The notes: generated by a model from the sequence alone, not told the origin. Numbered from the stretch's first letter, positions 30,313 to 41,865 are shown. The stretch is DNA of 64,000 bases from Streptococcus timonensis (GCF_900095845.1 NZ_FMIX01000004.1:441501-505500); one strand, 5' to 3'. Translations and numbers: made by a program.

Positions 30313-31350
30313 ATGCTCGCCATTGAAGAAAGTCAGCAGTTGACCTTAGAAAACTTGCCTGCCCTAACCCTGTTTACTGGGAATGATCAGGGCCAGTTTG
30401 AAGTCATGAAGGCGCAAGTGCTAGAGCAAATTGGTTATGATCCAGCTGATTTAAATTTCTCACATTTTGATATGAAGGAAGTTTCCTACAAGGATGTAGA
30501 GTTAGAATTGGTTAGCCTCCCTTTCTTTGCGGATGAAAAGATTGTGATCCTAGATCACTTTTTGGATATTACAACTGCTAAAAAACGTTATCTGTCAGAT
30601 GATGAACTCAAGTCTTTTGAAGAATATCTAGAAAATCCCTCTCCTACTAGTAAATTAGTTATTTTTGCAGAAGGTAAACTAGACAGCAAGCGACGTCTAG
30701 TTAAAATTCTCAAGAGAGATGCTAAGATATTTGAAGCTCTTGAGCCAAAAGAGCAGGAGATTCGAGCTTATTTTCAAAAATTGTCTCAAAAACAAGGCTT
30801 GGTATTTGATAACAAAGCTTTCGACCATCTACTCATCAAGTCTGGTTTTCAATTTAGTGAAATTCAAAAGAATCTTTTATTTTTAGAATCCTACAAGACT
30901 GATGGCCACATCACTGAAGAGGACATCGTTCAAGCTATCCCCAAAACCCTGCAGGATAATATCTTTGACTTAACCCAGCTCATCCTAGCGAAGAAGATAG
31001 ATCAAGCAAGGGACTTAGTGAGAGATTTGACCTTGCAAGGAGAAGATGAGATTAAACTGATTGCCATTATGCTGGGGCAGTTTAGACTCTATACACAGGT
31101 AAAAATATTGCAAGAGTCTGGTCAGACAGAATCACAGATGGTCAGCAGTTTGGGTCACTATCTTGGTCGCAATCCGAATCCCTATCAAATCAAATTTGCC
31201 CTTCGTGACACGCGAGGATTGTCCCTGAATTTCCTACAAGATTCTATTCGTTATCTCATTCAGGCTGATTACCAAATCAAAACTGGTGTCTATGAGAAAA
31301 ACTACCTATTTGAAAGGGCTCTTTTACAGATTGCGAGCCAGTCAAATTGA
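30313..31350 (+). CDS. holA: DNA polymerase III subunit delta
   Basis: 345 residues, matching the delta subunit family: LTLFTGNDQGQFEVMK near the N-terminus, a middle region with FAEGKLDSKRRLVKILKRD, and a helical C-terminal collar with LLGQFRLY-type sequence. Delta opens the beta clamp during clamp loading. Starts 32 bp after pyrDA with AAAGGAG. Confidence 0.93.
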   Translation: MLAIEESQQLTLENLPALTLFTGNDQGQFEVMKAQVLEQIGYDPADLNFSHFDMKEVSYKDVELELVSLPFFADEKIVILDHFLDITTAKKRYLSDDELKSFEEYLENPSPTSKLVIFAEGKLDSKRRLVKILKRDAKIFEALEPKEQEIRAYFQKLSQKQGLVFDNKAFDHLLIKSGFQFSEIQKNLLFLESYKTDGHITEEDIVQAIPKTLQDNIFDLTQLILAKKIDQARDLVRDLTLQGEDEIKLIAIMLGQFRLYTQVKILQESGQTESQMVSSLGHYLGRNPNPYQIKFALRDTRGLSLNFLQDSIRYLIQADYQIKTGVYEKNYLFERALLQIASQSN

Positions 31351-31359
31351 GCAAATATC

Positions 31360-31388
31360 TTGAAAAAAAAGGTTGTTTGCGTTATCAT
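31360..31388 (+). promoter_or_regulatory. sodA promoter
   Basis: TTGAAA (31360-31365), 17 bp, TATCAT (31383-31388). Confidence 0.65.
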
Positions 31389-31419
31389 TTTTATATAGAA
31401 AGAAAAAGAGGTATTACAG

Positions 31420-32025
31420 ATGGCTATTATCTTACCAGATCTTCCATACGCTTACGACGCCTTGGAACCATATATTGATGCTGAAACAATGCATTTACAC
31501 CATGACAAACATCACCAAGCATATGTAAATAACGCAAATGCAGCTCTTGAAAAACACCCTGAAATCGGTGAAGACCTTGAAGCTTTGCTTGCAGATGTTG
31601 AATCTATCCCAGCTGATATCCGTCAAGCGCTTATCAATAATGGTGGTGGCCACTTGAACCATGCTCTTTTCTGGGAATTGATGACTCCAGAAAAAACAGC
31701 TCCTTCAGCAGAACTTGCAGCAGCAATCGATGCAACATTTGGTTCATTCGAAGAATTCCAAGCAGCATTTACTGCGGCAGCAACAACTCGTTTCGGTTCT
31801 GGATGGGCATGGTTGGTTGTTAACAAAGAAGGTAAGCTTGAAGTGACTTCAACAGCAAACCAAGACACACCAATCTCAGAAGGTAAGAAACCAATCTTGG
31901 GCTTGGACGTTTGGGAACATGCCTACTACGTGAAATACCGCAACGTTCGTCCTGACTACATCAAAGCTTTCTTCTCAGTTATTAACTGGAATAAAGTAGA
32001 CGAGCTTTACGCAGCAGCTAAATAA
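31420..32025 (+). CDS. sodA: Manganese superoxide dismutase
   Basis: 201 residues. Metal ligands fit the Mn/Fe family: [10 protein letters not shown] near residue 27, HLNHALFWE (about 77), and [13 protein letters not shown] (about 163-175). Converts superoxide to peroxide and oxygen, important for streptococci that make peroxide. Mn preference is inferred from family, not proved here. Confidence 0.96.
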   Translation: MAIILPDLPYAYDALEPYIDAETMHLHHDKHHQAYVNNANAALEKHPEIGEDLEALLADVESIPADIRQALINNGGGHLNHALFWELMTPEKTAPSAELAAAIDATFGSFEEFQAAFTAAATTRFGSGWAWLVVNKEGKLEVTSTANQDTPISEGKKPILGLDVWEHAYYVKYRNVRPDYIKAFFSVINWNKVDELYAAAK

Positions 32026-32036
32026 TCGCATTTGAT

Positions 32037-32087
32037 AACACCCCTTTTTAGTTGGATTTTGGGTCTAGCTTTAAAGGTGTTTTTTTG
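32037..32087 (+). terminator. sodA terminator
   Basis: AACACC (32037-32042) pairs with GGTGTT (32076-32081), followed by seven T; the loop is long and has internal CTTT/AAAG pairing. Confidence 0.7.
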
Positions 32088-32146
32088 TTTGCCTTTTTTA
32101 GAAGTAACTGTCTCATGATTTTCCTTTGTTGGATAGGCTTGATTTA

Positions 32147-32155
32147 TGGTATAAT
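32147..32155 (+). promoter_or_regulatory. Extended -10 promoter of the LysR gene
   Basis: TGgTATAAT, 28 bp before the ATG at 32183. Confidence 0.75.
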
Positions 32156-32182
32156 GATAAGATAGAAATCGAAGGAGAAATC

Positions 32183-33091
32183 ATGAATATTCAACAATTA
32201 CGTTATGTTGTTGCTATTGCAAATAGTGGTACTTTTCGTGAAGCGGCTGAGAAAATGTACGTTAGCCAACCCAGTCTATCTATTTCTGTAAGAGATCTGG
32301 AGAAAGAGCTAGGATTCAAGATTTTCCGCAGAACTAGTTCGGGTACCTTTCTTACTCGTCGTGGAATGGAATTTTATGAAAAGGCCCAAGAGTTGGTCAA
32401 AGGATTTGATGTTTTCCAGAATCAGTATGCCAATCCTGAAGAGGAAAAGGATGAGTTTTCAATAGCCAGTCAGCACTATGATTTCTTGCCACCGACTATC
32501 ACAACTTTTTCTCAAAGGTACCCAGACTATAAAAATTTCCGTATTTTTGAATCTACAACTGTTCAGATTTTGGATGAAGTAGCCCAAGGTCATAGTGAGA
32601 TTGGGATTATTTACCTCAACAATCAAAACCAAAAGGGTATCATGCAGCGGATTGAAAAATTAGGTCTTGAAGTGATTGAGTTGATTTCTTTCCAAACTCA
32701 CATTTATCTACGTGAAGGTCACCCCTTAGCTAAGAAAAAAGAGTTGGTCATGGAAGATTTAGTTGATTTGCCAACAGTTCGTTTCACACAAGAAAAGGAT
32801 GAATATCTCTATTACTCAGAAAACTTTGTGGATACAAGTGCCAGCTCTCAGATGTTTAACGTAACAGACCGCGCTACTTTAAATGGAATTCTTGAACGAA
32901 CAAATGCTTATGCGACTGGTTCTGGATTCTTGGATAGCGACAGCGTTAACGGAATCACCGTTATTCCACTAAATGATAATCTTAATAATCGTATGGTTTA
33001 TGTCAAACGTGAGGAAGTAGACTTGAGTCAAGCAGGGACTTTATTTGTAGAGGTCATGCAAGAGTATTTTAGTCAGAAGAGGAAAGAATGA
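32183..33091 (+). CDS. LysR family regulator, CpsY/MtaR-like
   Basis: 302 residues. N-terminal winged helix [20 protein letters not shown] with the recognition region [18 protein letters not shown], then a substrate-binding effector domain. The sequence and the lspA-rluD neighbourhood match the streptococcal CpsY/MtaR group, which controls methionine and envelope genes; the assignment is from memory. ATG 32183 follows GAAGGAG; the upstream frame extension overlaps the promoter. Overlaps lspA by 4 bp. Confidence 0.9.
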   Translation: MNIQQLRYVVAIANSGTFREAAEKMYVSQPSLSISVRDLEKELGFKIFRRTSSGTFLTRRGMEFYEKAQELVKGFDVFQNQYANPEEEKDEFSIASQHYDFLPPTITTFSQRYPDYKNFRIFESTTVQILDEVAQGHSEIGIIYLNNQNQKGIMQRIEKLGLEVIELISFQTHIYLREGHPLAKKKELVMEDLVDLPTVRFTQEKDEYLYYSENFVDTSASSQMFNVTDRATLNGILERTNAYATGSGFLDSDSVNGITVIPLNDNLNNRMVYVKREEVDLSQAGTLFVEVMQEYFSQKRKE

Positions 33092-33549
33092 AAAAAAGAG
33101 GAATAGTAGCAGGAATCATAGCAGCCTTAATCGTGTTAGATCAATTGGTAAAGTCCTATGTCGTTCAGAATATTGCTCTTGGTGAAATCAAATCATGGAT
33201 CCCAAATCTAGTTAGTTTAACCTATCTGCAAAATAGGGGGGCAGCTTTTTCTATGCTTCAAGATCAACAGTGGTTTTTTGCGGTGATTACTCTAGTAGTT
33301 ATGGCAGGGGCTATCTGGTATTTGCACAAGCATATAGAGGATTCCATCTGGACAGTCTTTGGATTGATTCTAATTATTGCAGGTGGTCTGGGAAACTTCA
33401 TTGATCGCATTAGCCAAGGATTTGTCGTGGATATGTTTCACTTAGACTTTATCAATTTTGCGATTTTCAATGTGGCTGATAGTTATCTGACAGTAGGGGT
33501 CGTTGTGTTATTACTTGCAATGCTAAATGAGGAAATGAATGGAAATTAA
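33088..33549 (+). CDS. lspA: Lipoprotein signal peptidase (signal peptidase II)
   Basis: 153 residues, four membrane segments. The catalytic aspartates are in GNFIDRI (about 109) and [11 protein letters not shown] (about 131). It cleaves the prolipoprotein signal after Lgt has added the lipid. Overlaps the regulator by 4 bp and rluD by 11 bp. Confidence 0.96.
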   Translation: MKKRGIVAGIIAALIVLDQLVKSYVVQNIALGEIKSWIPNLVSLTYLQNRGAAFSMLQDQQWFFAVITLVVMAGAIWYLHKHIEDSIWTVFGLILIIAGGLGNFIDRISQGFVVDMFHLDFINFAIFNVADSYLTVGVVVLLLAMLNEEMNGN

Positions 33550-34429
33550 AATTGAAAGAGGCGGGGTACGTTTAGATAAGGCTTTGTCAGATTTGACAGA
33601 ATTGTCTCGTAGTCTCGCCAATGAACAAATCAAGTCAGGTCAAGTCTTGGTCAACGGCCAGGTCAAGAAAGCCAAGTATACGGTCCAAGAGGGGGATGTC
33701 ATCACCTATCAAGTTCCCGAACCAGAGGTCTTGGAGTATGTAGCTGAAGATATTCCTTTAGAAATCATTTATCAAGATGAAGATGTAGCAGTAGTCAACA
33801 AACCTCAAGGAATGGTCGTTCATCCAAGTGCTGGTCATACCAGTGGTACCTTGGTAAACGCCCTTATGTATCATATCAAGGATCTTTCTGGAATCAATGG
33901 TGTGCTTCGACCAGGGATTGTTCATCGTATCGATAAGGACACATCTGGGCTTCTCATGATTGCTAAAAATGATGAAGCGCATTTAGCACTTGCCCAAGAA
34001 CTCAAGGATAAGAAATCTCTTCGAAAATATTGGGCCATCGTTCATGGGAATCTTCCAAATGACCGTGGTGTCATTGAGGCGCCGATTGGTCGTAGCGAAA
34101 AAGACCGCAAGAAACAAGCTGTGACTGCCAAAGGAAAATCAGCAGTGACACGTTTCCAAGTCTTAGAACGCTTTGGTGACTATTCTTTATTAGAGTTGCA
34201 ACTGGAAACAGGACGAACTCATCAAATCCGTGTGCACATGGCTTATATCGGTCATCCTGTCGCTGGTGATGAGGTTTATGGACCTCGTAAAACCTTAAAG
34301 GGACATGGGCAATTTCTCCATGCCAAGACGCTAGGATTTACCCATCCAAGAACTGGGGAAACTATGGAATTTACTGCTGATATTCCAGCTATCTTCAAAG
34401 AGACTTTAGAGAAACTTCGAAAAAACTAA
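33539..34429 (+). CDS. rluD: Large subunit rRNA pseudouridine synthase, RluD type
   Basis: 296 residues. N-terminal S4 domain (about 10-65), then the synthase domain with [13 protein letters not shown] and the catalytic aspartate in [11 protein letters not shown] (about 133), and the RTHQIRVH motif (about 223). Modifies 23S rRNA helix 69 in the RluD group; target here is inferred. Confidence 0.92.
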   Translation: MEIKIERGGVRLDKALSDLTELSRSLANEQIKSGQVLVNGQVKKAKYTVQEGDVITYQVPEPEVLEYVAEDIPLEIIYQDEDVAVVNKPQGMVVHPSAGHTSGTLVNALMYHIKDLSGINGVLRPGIVHRIDKDTSGLLMIAKNDEAHLALAQELKDKKSLRKYWAIVHGNLPNDRGVIEAPIGRSEKDRKKQAVTAKGKSAVTRFQVLERFGDYSLLELQLETGRTHQIRVHMAYIGHPVAGDEVYGPRKTLKGHGQFLHAKTLGFTHPRTGETMEFTADIPAIFKETLEKLRKN

Positions 34430-34455
34430 AAAAGGACTCAATTAAGTCCTTTTTA
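34430..34455. terminator. Shared terminator of rluD and ffh
   Basis: AAAAGGACT/AGTCCTTTT with A and T runs on either side; lies between converging genes and touches the ffh stop. Confidence 0.82.
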
Positions 34456-36018
34456 TTTGCGTTTTTTCTTAGCTTTTTTCATTTTGTTGGCCATACGTTT
34501 CATGGATTGTTTCATGGCAAATTCACCGATTTTACCCTTGAGACCTCCACCGAGCATCTGGCTCATATCAGGCATTCCAGCTCCTCCAAAAGCAGACATA
34601 TCCGGCATACCACCTTGTCCCATCATTCCTTCAAGGGCTGACATATCCATGCCACTAGGCATGTTTTTAGGAAGGTTGTTAGGGTTGATGCCCATTTGCT
34701 TCATCATCTTGTTCATGTCACCAGACATGACACCTTGCATGAGTTGTTTGGCTTGGTTAAAGTCTTTGATGAACTTGTTGACATCGATAAAGGTATTACC
34801 AGAACCAGCTGCGATACGACGACGACGGCTTGGAGTTAGTAAATCTGGATTTTCACGTTCTTCAGGAGTCATAGATGAGACGATAGCACGTTTGCGAGCG
34901 ATTTGTTTTTCATCCACCTTCATATTTTGAAGGGCAGGATTGTTGGCCATACCAGGAATCATCTTTAGCAAATCTTCCATTGGCCCCATATTTTGCACTT
35001 GATCCAACTGATCGATGAAATCGTTGAAATCAAAGGTGTTTTCCCGCATCTTTTCAGCCATTTCAAGGGCTTTTTGCTCATCATACTCTTGGGAAGCTTT
35101 CTCAATCAGAGTCAGCATATCTCCCATACCGAGAATACGGCTGGCCATACGGTCAGGGTGGAAGGTTTCAATGTCGGTAATCTTTTCACCAGTACCAGTG
35201 AATTTGATTGGTTTTCCTGTGATATGACGAACAGAAAGGGCAGCACCACCACGAGTGTCCCCGTCAATCTTGGTAAGGATGACACCAGTAACTTCTAATT
35301 GAGCGTTAAATTCTCTTGCAACGTTAGCAGCTTCTTGACCGATCATAGCATCGATGACGAGAAGGATTTCATTTGGTTGAGCAAGAGCTTTGACATCACG
35401 GAGCTCATTCATGAGAAGTTCATCGATTTGTAAACGACCGGCCGTATCAATCAAAACATAGTCATTATGGTTGGCTTTAGCTTGCTCCAAACCTTGGCGA
35501 ACAATCTCAACTGCAGGAACTTCAGTCCCAAGAGCAAAGACAGGAACATCAATTTGTTGTCCCAGTGTTTTGAGCTGGTCGATGGCCGCAGGACGATAGA
35601 TGTCGGCTGCAATCATCAGAGGACGAGCATCCTCTTCTTTTTTGAGTTTGTTAGCAAGTTTTCCAGCGAAGGTTGTTTTACCAGCCCCTTGCAAACCGAC
35701 CATCATGATAATGGTTGGGATTTTTGGAGACTTGATAATCTCAGCTTTATCAGAACCAAGAACTTCCGTCAACTCTTCATTGACAATCTTGATGATTTGT
35801 TGAGCTGGATTGAGGGTATCAATGACTTCATGCCCGACCGCGCGTTCACGAATTTTTTTGATAAAATCCTTAACTACAGGCAAAGCAACGTCGGCTTCTA
35901 AAAGAGCCAGACGAATTTCCTTGGTTGCTTCTTGGATATCACTCTCTGTGATTTTTCCTTTTTTACGTAGATTTTTAAAGACGTTCTGCAAACGTTCTGT
36001 TAAATTTTCAAATGCCAT
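34453..36018 (-). CDS. ffh: Signal recognition particle protein Ffh
   Basis: 521 residues. N domain, then G domain with P-loop GLQGAGKTTFAGK (about 107), DTAGR and TKIDGDTRGG, and a C-terminal Met-rich M domain with RNA-binding RRRRIAAGSG; the tail is unusually Gly/Met rich (GGMPDMSAFGGAGMPDM). Binds signal peptides on ribosomes and docks to FtsY, encoded at 44.2 kb. Downstream of ylxM on the - strand. Confidence 0.96.
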   Translation of the reverse strand: MAFENLTERLQNVFKNLRKKGKITESDIQEATKEIRLALLEADVALPVVKDFIKKIRERAVGHEVIDTLNPAQQIIKIVNEELTEVLGSDKAEIIKSPKIPTIIMMVGLQGAGKTTFAGKLANKLKKEEDARPLMIAADIYRPAAIDQLKTLGQQIDVPVFALGTEVPAVEIVRQGLEQAKANHNDYVLIDTAGRLQIDELLMNELRDVKALAQPNEILLVIDAMIGQEAANVAREFNAQLEVTGVILTKIDGDTRGGAALSVRHITGKPIKFTGTGEKITDIETFHPDRMASRILGMGDMLTLIEKASQEYDEQKALEMAEKMRENTFDFNDFIDQLDQVQNMGPMEDLLKMIPGMANNPALQNMKVDEKQIARKRAIVSSMTPEERENPDLLTPSRRRRIAAGSGNTFIDVNKFIKDFNQAKQLMQGVMSGDMNKMMKQMGINPNNLPKNMPSGMDMSALEGMMGQGGMPDMSAFGGAGMPDMSQMLGGGLKGKIGEFAMKQSMKRMANKMKKAKKKRK

Positions 36019-36035
36019 ATTTTTCTCCTATTTAT

Positions 36036-36251
36036 TCAATTCAGTGGAAATCGTCCGAAATGTTGCAAACACTCTAGTTCTTCGGGTGTGACTTCTTTCA
36101 TGATTTCATTTGGATATCCCCAACAGCTAAAACCTATTTGCATAGCTTTGGAGATATCATTGGACGAGATAATCTGTAGTCGACTAGGAAATGGTTCCTC
36201 TGCGGCTAATAGTTTGCAAGGTATTCCTTGATAAATAACTAGATTGCCCAT
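36036..36251 (-). CDS. Small protein of unknown function between ylxM and ffh
   Basis: 71 residues: MGNLVIYQGIPCKLL, a mixed alpha/beta composition, two Cys, no membrane segment. It lies 2 bp after ylxM with GGGAG as ribosome-binding site and 17 bp before ffh, so it is part of that transcript. The open frame, spacing and Shine-Dalgarno support a real gene. I do not recognise a family. Confidence 0.7.
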   Translation of the reverse strand: MGNLVIYQGIPCKLLAAEEPFPSRLQIISSNDISKAMQIGFSCWGYPNEIMKEVTPEELECLQHFGRFPLN

Positions 36252-36253
36252 GA

Positions 36254-36586
36254 TTACTCCCGATTGTCAATACTTGTTAAAATCTCAATTTGCTCTTGGA
36301 GAAAAGCATCTTCTGGATAGCGCTCAATGATCTGATCAAAAATCTGACTGCGGACAATGTAGTCAGAGTACATATGAAGCTTCATCTCATAGTCTTCCAG
36401 TATCTTTTCTGTTCGTTTGATATTATCATAAACAGCCTGACGACTAACACCGAATTCTTCAGCAATTTCAGCTAAACTATAGTCATCTGCATAATAGAGT
36501 TCGATATAGTTCATTTGTTTATCAGTCAAAAGGGCTGCATAAAATTCAAACAGAGCATTCATTCGATTGGTTTTTTCAATTTCCAT
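36254..36586 (-). CDS. ylxM: YlxM/p13 helix-turn-helix protein
   Basis: 110 residues: sigma-70 region 4-like HTH with [21 protein letters not shown] (HTH about 37-56). YlxM is encoded with ffh in Gram-positive bacteria and associates with the SRP. Promoter TGgTATAAT on the - strand ends seven bases before the ATG, so the mRNA is probably leaderless. Confidence 0.93.
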   Translation of the reverse strand: MEIEKTNRMNALFEFYAALLTDKQMNYIELYYADDYSLAEIAEEFGVSRQAVYDNIKRTEKILEDYEMKLHMYSDYIVRSQIFDQIIERYPEDAFLQEQIEILTSIDNRE

Positions 36587-36593
36587 AAGATTT

Positions 36594-36602
36594 ATTATAC
36601 CA
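36594..36602 (-). promoter_or_regulatory. Extended -10 promoter of ylxM, leaderless layout
   Basis: TGgTATAAT on the - strand, followed by seven bases and the ATG. Same spacing as at hemW. Confidence 0.75.
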
Positions 36603-36696
36603 AAAAATAGCTTGAACTGCTAGTAATGGATTGATTTTAAACACAAGTCAGAAAAAGGACTTTTAACTGTTATTTTCTGACTAAGAAACCTTTTTT

Positions 36697-36705
36697 TGGT
36701 ATAAT
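36697..36705 (+). promoter_or_regulatory. Extended -10 promoter of rnc-smc
   Basis: TGgTATAAT, 34 bp before the rnc start. Confidence 0.75.
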
Positions 36706-36739
36706 GGATAGGATTATAATGTTTTAGAAAGAGGTTCTT

Positions 36740-37438
36740 ATGAAAGAATTAGAAACCGTGTTAGAGCAACATTTTGGGCTTGTTTTTTCAGATAAACAGT
36801 TACTTGAAACAGCTTTTACTCATACTAGTTATGCCAATGAGCACCGCCTCTTAAAAATTTCACACAATGAACGCTTGGAATTTTTAGGAGACGCTGTTCT
36901 GCAATTATTGATTTCAGAATATCTGTACAAAAAATATCCTAAAAAACCAGAAGGTGACCTGTCTAAACTCCGTGCCATGATTGTACGTGAAGAGAGTTTA
37001 GCTGGTTTTGCCCGTGACTGCCAGTTTGACCAGTTTATCAAGCTAGGTAAGGGAGAGGAAAAATCTGGAGGCCGTAATCGAGATACCATTTTGGGAGATG
37101 CTTTCGAAGCCTTTTTGGGTGCCCTGCTTTTAGATAAGAATCTACTTACGGTAAAAGAGTTTATCTATCAGGTCATGATACCGAAGGTTGAGGCTGGTGA
37201 TTTTGAGATGATTAAAGACTACAAGACTCACCTCCAAGAATTACTCCAAGTCAATGGTGATGTCGATATTCGTTATCAGGTGATTTCGGAAAATGGTCCT
37301 GCCCACGATAAGATGTTTGAGGTTGAAGTCCTTGTCGAGGGTCAAAGTTTAGGTAGGGGTCAAGGACGATCAAAAAAATTGGCCGAACAAGAAGCCGCTA
37401 AAAATGCAGTTGAGGAAGGACTGGATTCATGTATTTAA
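36740..37438 (+). CDS. rnc: Ribonuclease III
   Basis: 232 residues. Signature [13 protein letters not shown] (about 40-52) and second acidic cluster [14 protein letters not shown] (about 113), then a C-terminal dsRNA-binding domain (about 155-228). Cuts double-stranded RNA in rRNA processing and mRNA decay. AAAGAGG precedes the start. Overlaps smc by 10 bp. Confidence 0.96.
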   Translation: MKELETVLEQHFGLVFSDKQLLETAFTHTSYANEHRLLKISHNERLEFLGDAVLQLLISEYLYKKYPKKPEGDLSKLRAMIVREESLAGFARDCQFDQFIKLGKGEEKSGGRNRDTILGDAFEAFLGALLLDKNLLTVKEFIYQVMIPKVEAGDFEMIKDYKTHLQELLQVNGDVDIRYQVISENGPAHDKMFEVEVLVEGQSLGRGQGRSKKLAEQEAAKNAVEEGLDSCI

Positions 37439-40400
37439 AAGAAATTGAGATTCAGGGGTTTAAGTCCTTTGCTGATAAGACCAAGGTTGTTTTTGACCAA
37501 GGAGTAACAGCAGTTGTAGGACCCAATGGTTCTGGAAAATCTAACATCACAGAAAGTTTACGCTGGGCTCTTGGGGAATCCAGTGTCAAAAGTCTTCGTG
37601 GTGGGAAGATGCCTGATGTTATCTTTGCAGGGACAGAAAGTAGAAAACCATTAAACTATGCTTCTGTAGTTGTTACTCTAGATAATCAGGACGGTTTCAT
37701 CAAGGATGCAGGACAGGAAATTAAGGTGGAGCGTCATATCTATCGTACTGGGGATAGTGAATACAAGATTGATGGCAAAAAAGTCCGTCTTCGTGATATT
37801 CATGATCTTTTCTTAGATACTGGACTTGGACGCGATTCCTTCTCCATCATTTCCCAAGGGAAGGTCGAAGAAATCTTTAACTCTAAGCCTGAGGAACGTC
37901 GCGCTATTTTTGAAGAGGCAGCGGGAGTCTTGAAATATAAAACTCGTCGCAAAGAAACAGAAAGTAAACTCCAACAAACTCAAGACAATTTAGATCGCTT
38001 GGAAGATATCATCTATGAGTTAGATAATCAAATCAAGCCATTAGAAAAACAAGCAGCAACAGCTCGTAAATTTATGGACTTGGACGATCAGCGTAAAGCC
38101 ATCTACTTAGATGTTTTAGTTGCACAAATTCAAGCCAATAAGGCTGAATTGGATCTAACAGAAGAAGAATTAAACCAAGTCCAAGAACTGTTGACTAGTT
38201 ATTATCAAAAACGCGAGTCACTAGAACTTGAAAATCAATCTCTCAAGAAGCAGAGACAAGATTTACAAGCAGAGATGACTAAAGATCAAACTAGTTTGAT
38301 GGACTTGACTGCTTTAATCAGTGATTTAGAACGGAAATTGGCCTTGTCTAAACTGGAGACAGAGCAGGTTGCTCTCAATCAACAAGAGGCTCAAGCTCGT
38401 TTGGCTAGTTTGGATGAAAAGAGAAATGCTCTTATTCAAGAGAAGGAAGAAAAAGAAGCAAATCTCAGTCAGTTAGAAGCAAATCTAGCAGTCAATACCA
38501 AGGAGCTCAATCGTTTAGAAGCTGAGTTAGAAGCATTTTCTGATGATCCTGATCAGATGATTGAGCAACTGCGTGAGCGCTTTGTTGCTTTCTTGCAGGA
38601 AGAAGCAGATGTCTCTAACCAGTTGACACGGATTGAAAATGATCTTGAAAATAGTCGCCAACAGACTCAAAAGCAAGAAGAACAATTGGAGTCCTTGAAG
38701 GAACAATTAGCTTCTGCCAAGTCAAAGGCAAGTGAACAAGAGGCTGATCTAAAATCAGCAAAAGAAAAAGTACAGACCTTGCTTGCTGACTATCAGACAC
38801 ATGCTAAACAGGAAGAAGAACAAAAGCAGGCTTATCAAAGTCAGCAAAATCAACTTTTTGACCGCCTAGATAGTTTGAAAAACAAGCAGGCCAAGGCGCA
38901 AAGTCTGGAAAACATTCTTAAAAACCATAGTAATTTCTATGCAGGTGTTAAGAGTGTTCTACAAGAAAAAAATCGCCTGGGCGGTATTGTCGGAGCGGTC
39001 AGTGAACATTTAACTTTTGATGTTCGTTATCAAACAGCTCTTGAAATTGCCCTCGGGGCAAGTAGCCAACATATCATCGTTGAAGATGAACAGGCAGCGA
39101 CTAAAGCTATTGATTTCCTTAAACGAAACCGAGCTGGTCGTGCGACCTTCCTGCCTTTAACAACTATTAAGGCTCGTAGCATTTCAGGTCAGAATCAAGA
39201 TGTGATTGCCTCAAGTCCAGGTTTTCTTGGAATGGCAGATGAATTGGTTACTTTTGATGCCAAGCATGAAGCTATTTTTAAAAACTTGCTAGCTACAACA
39301 GCAATCTTTGATACGGTAGAGCATGCGCGTGATGCAGCTCGTAAGGTACGTTATCAGGTTCGTATGGTAACTCTCGATGGTACAGAATTGCGAACAGGTG
39401 GTTCTTATGCTGGTGGTGCTAATCGTCAAAATAACAGTATTTTCATCAAGCCTGAATTGGAGCAGTTACAAAAGGAAATTGCTCAAGAAGAAAAACTTCT
39501 TCGTCAAGAGGAAGAAAATCTGAAATCTGTTCAAGAAGGCTTGACAGCCCTCAGTCAAACTTTGGAGACTATTAAGTCTCAAGGAGAGCAAGCTCGAATA
39601 GAGGAGCAAGGCTTCTATCTGGCTTATCAACAAACTTGCCAACAAGTCGAAGAACTCGAAACACTTTTAGAACTTCAGGAAAAAGAATTAAACAATCTAA
39701 GAGGTGGAGATTGGCAAGCTGAAAAAGAAAAATGCCAAGAACGTCTCTCAATCATCGCAACTGAAAAGCAAAAGCTGGAGTCTGAGATTGAAGAAATCAA
39801 GTCCAATAAAAATGCGATTCAAGAACGTTACCAAAACTTACAGGATAAACTTTCTCAAGAACGTCTGCTCAAAACAGAAATGATAGGGCGAAAACGTTAC
39901 GAAGTTGCGGATAGTGAGCGTATCAACAAAGAACTTGAATATCTTGATATGGAGCAAGATGAGATTGAACGTCTTCTCCAAGAAAAGGTAGACAATCTTG
40001 AAAAGGTTGATACGGAACTTTTGACCAAGCAGGAAGCAGAAGCTAAGAGTCAGAAGGAAGAAATTCAACAAGGGCTTATTCGTAAGCAGTTTGAACTGGA
40101 TGATATTGAAGGTCAATTGGATGATATTGCTAGTCATTTAGAACAAGCTCGTCAGCAAAATGAAGAATGGATTCGTAAGCAGACTCGAGCGGAAGCGACT
40201 AAAGAGAAGATTACGGACCGCCTTCACTATCTTCAAGGTCAACTGACTGAAGAATACCAGATTAGCTATACGGAAGCTTTGCAGCAAGCCAACCAATTGG
40301 AAGACTTGCCTCTCGCTGAACAAAAGGTCAAGGATTTGGAAAAATCTATCCGTTCACTTGGTCCAGTTAATTTAGATGCCATTGAACAGTTTGACGAAGT

Positions 40401-40968
40401 TCACGAACGCTTGGAATTCTTGAATAGTCAGCGAGATGACATTCTTTCTGCCAAAAATCTTCTTCTTGAAACCATTACAGAGATGAATGATGAAGTGAAG
40501 GAACGATTCAAATCAACTTTTGAAGCTATTCGTGAGTCCTTTAAAGTGACCTTCAAGCAGATGTTTGGTGGTGGTCAAGCGGACCTAATCCTGACAGAGG
40601 GAGATTTATTGACAGCGGGTGTTGAAATCTCTGTTCAACCACCAGGCAAGAAAATCCAATCCCTCAATCTTATGAGTGGTGGAGAGAAGGCCTTGTCAGC
40701 TTTGGCCTTGCTCTTTTCAATCATTCGTGTCAAGACCATTCCATTTGTTATTTTGGATGAAGTAGAGGCTGCACTTGACGAGGCTAATGTTAAACGCTTT
40801 GGAGATTATCTCAATCGATTTGACAAGGATAGCCAGTTTATCGTCGTTACCCACCGTAAGGGAACTATGGCGGCAGCAGACTCAATCTATGGAGTTACCA
40901 TGCAGGAATCTGGTATTTCTAAGATAGTTTCAGTCAAATTAAAAGATATTGATAATATGGATGCCTAG
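37429..40968 (+). CDS. smc: Chromosome segregation protein SMC
   Basis: 1179 residues, full length. Walker [11 protein letters not shown] (about 32), coiled coil, hinge (about 510-630, with GAVSEHL and [15 protein letters not shown]), second coiled coil, and the C-terminal head with signature [15 protein letters not shown] and Walker [17 protein letters not shown]. Forms the condensin ring with ScpAB that organises the nucleoid. Confidence 0.97.
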   Translation: MYLKEIEIQGFKSFADKTKVVFDQGVTAVVGPNGSGKSNITESLRWALGESSVKSLRGGKMPDVIFAGTESRKPLNYASVVVTLDNQDGFIKDAGQEIKVERHIYRTGDSEYKIDGKKVRLRDIHDLFLDTGLGRDSFSIISQGKVEEIFNSKPEERRAIFEEAAGVLKYKTRRKETESKLQQTQDNLDRLEDIIYELDNQIKPLEKQAATARKFMDLDDQRKAIYLDVLVAQIQANKAELDLTEEELNQVQELLTSYYQKRESLELENQSLKKQRQDLQAEMTKDQTSLMDLTALISDLERKLALSKLETEQVALNQQEAQARLASLDEKRNALIQEKEEKEANLSQLEANLAVNTKELNRLEAELEAFSDDPDQMIEQLRERFVAFLQEEADVSNQLTRIENDLENSRQQTQKQEEQLESLKEQLASAKSKASEQEADLKSAKEKVQTLLADYQTHAKQEEEQKQAYQSQQNQLFDRLDSLKNKQAKAQSLENILKNHSNFYAGVKSVLQEKNRLGGIVGAVSEHLTFDVRYQTALEIALGASSQHIIVEDEQAATKAIDFLKRNRAGRATFLPLTTIKARSISGQNQDVIASSPGFLGMADELVTFDAKHEAIFKNLLATTAIFDTVEHARDAARKVRYQVRMVTLDGTELRTGGSYAGGANRQNNSIFIKPELEQLQKEIAQEEKLLRQEEENLKSVQEGLTALSQTLETIKSQGEQARIEEQGFYLAYQQTCQQVEELETLLELQEKELNNLRGGDWQAEKEKCQERLSIIATEKQKLESEIEEIKSNKNAIQERYQNLQDKLSQERLLKTEMIGRKRYEVADSERINKELEYLDMEQDEIERLLQEKVDNLEKVDTELLTKQEAEAKSQKEEIQQGLIRKQFELDDIEGQLDDIASHLEQARQQNEEWIRKQTRAEATKEKITDRLHYLQGQLTEEYQISYTEALQQANQLEDLPLAEQKVKDLEKSIRSLGPVNLDAIEQFDEVHERLEFLNSQRDDILSAKNLLLETITEMNDEVKERFKSTFEAIRESFKVTFKQMFGGGQADLILTEGDLLTAGVEISVQPPGKKIQSLNLMSGGEKALSALALLFSIIRVKTIPFVILDEVEAALDEANVKRFGDYLNRFDKDSQFIVVTHRKGTMAAADSIYGVTMQESGISKIVSVKLKDIDNMDA

Positions 40969-41056
40969 TCAGAATTCATTTAATCATATCTGAGAATAAG
41001 ATTTCTAAGTGCCTTCAATATAGGAGAAGGCTAACATACATCAATGAGGAGATTCT

Positions 41057-41716
41057 ATGGATTTTGACTTATTCCTAATGATTTGTAATTATATTGGGAC
41101 TATAGCCTTTGCGGCGTCAGGAGCCATCAAGGGATTTGGTAAACGTTTAGATATTTTTGGAATTAGTTTATTGGCAATTGTAACAGCAGTAGGCGGGGGT
41201 ATTTTAAGAGATTCTATTATCAGTCGTTTTCCCTCCGCTCTCGCAGATCCTGGACCGATTTATGTCTCTATTCTTGTAGCTGTTATTATGTATGCCTTTG
41301 TGACATCAAAACAAGCCAATGCTAGTCAAGAAAAAAAATTCTATAAGTGGCTGAGAGAAGCTTATCTTATCTTTGATTCGATTGGATTGATTATCTTCTC
41401 TCTAATCGGGGCTACAGCCTTGGCAGATAGTAAGTTGAATCTAATGTCTGCTGGGATTTTGGCCTGTTTAACAGGTGCTGGCGGAGGTATCATCCGAGAT
41501 CTCTTGATTAATGAAGTCCCAAGTGTTCTAAAAGAGGACATCTATGCCCTTCTATCTTTTGTAATTGGCGTTATTTATTACTGGTTGGCCTTTGTCCTTC
41601 ACTTTCCAAGAATCACTGCTTTTATCATTCTCTCAATTGTCGGTTTTGTGATTCGACTCTGTATTATTAAGTTTAAGCTCTCTTTGCCAAATATGGATAA
41701 AAAGACTTGGAATTGA
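41057..41716 (+). CDS. TRIC-like cation channel / UPF0126 membrane protein
   Basis: 219 residues: two copies of a three-helix unit, each with a Gly-rich turn (VTAVGGGILRD about 47 and LTGAGGGIIRD about 135). These match the UPF0126 family, now linked to prokaryotic TRIC channels or glycine transport. Alone, 88 bp after smc, with a terminator after it. Confidence 0.85.
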   Translation: MDFDLFLMICNYIGTIAFAASGAIKGFGKRLDIFGISLLAIVTAVGGGILRDSIISRFPSALADPGPIYVSILVAVIMYAFVTSKQANASQEKKFYKWLREAYLIFDSIGLIIFSLIGATALADSKLNLMSAGILACLTGAGGGIIRDLLINEVPSVLKEDIYALLSFVIGVIYYWLAFVLHFPRITAFIILSIVGFVIRLCIIKFKLSLPNMDKKTWN

Positions 41717-41778
41717 TTGATGGAAGGAAAGTTCAATCACTCAATTGATAAATATTTTATAAATTACAAGTTTAATCA

Positions 41779-41818
41779 AGCGTCTAATCTTGCATGGATT
41801 AGGCGCTATTTTATTTTT
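41779..41818 (+). terminator. Terminator after the TRIC-like gene
   Basis: AGCGTCTAATC pairs with GATTAGGCGCT (one wobble), then ATTTTATTTTTT. Confidence 0.85.
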
Positions 41819-41856
41819 TGCAAATACGGGAAATATTTGATGAAATTTATATTTTT

Positions 41857-41865
41857 TGGTATTAT
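41857..41865 (+). promoter_or_regulatory. Extended -10 promoter of the HD gene
   Basis: TGgTATTAT, 31 bp before the chosen ATG at 41897, supporting that start. Confidence 0.65.
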
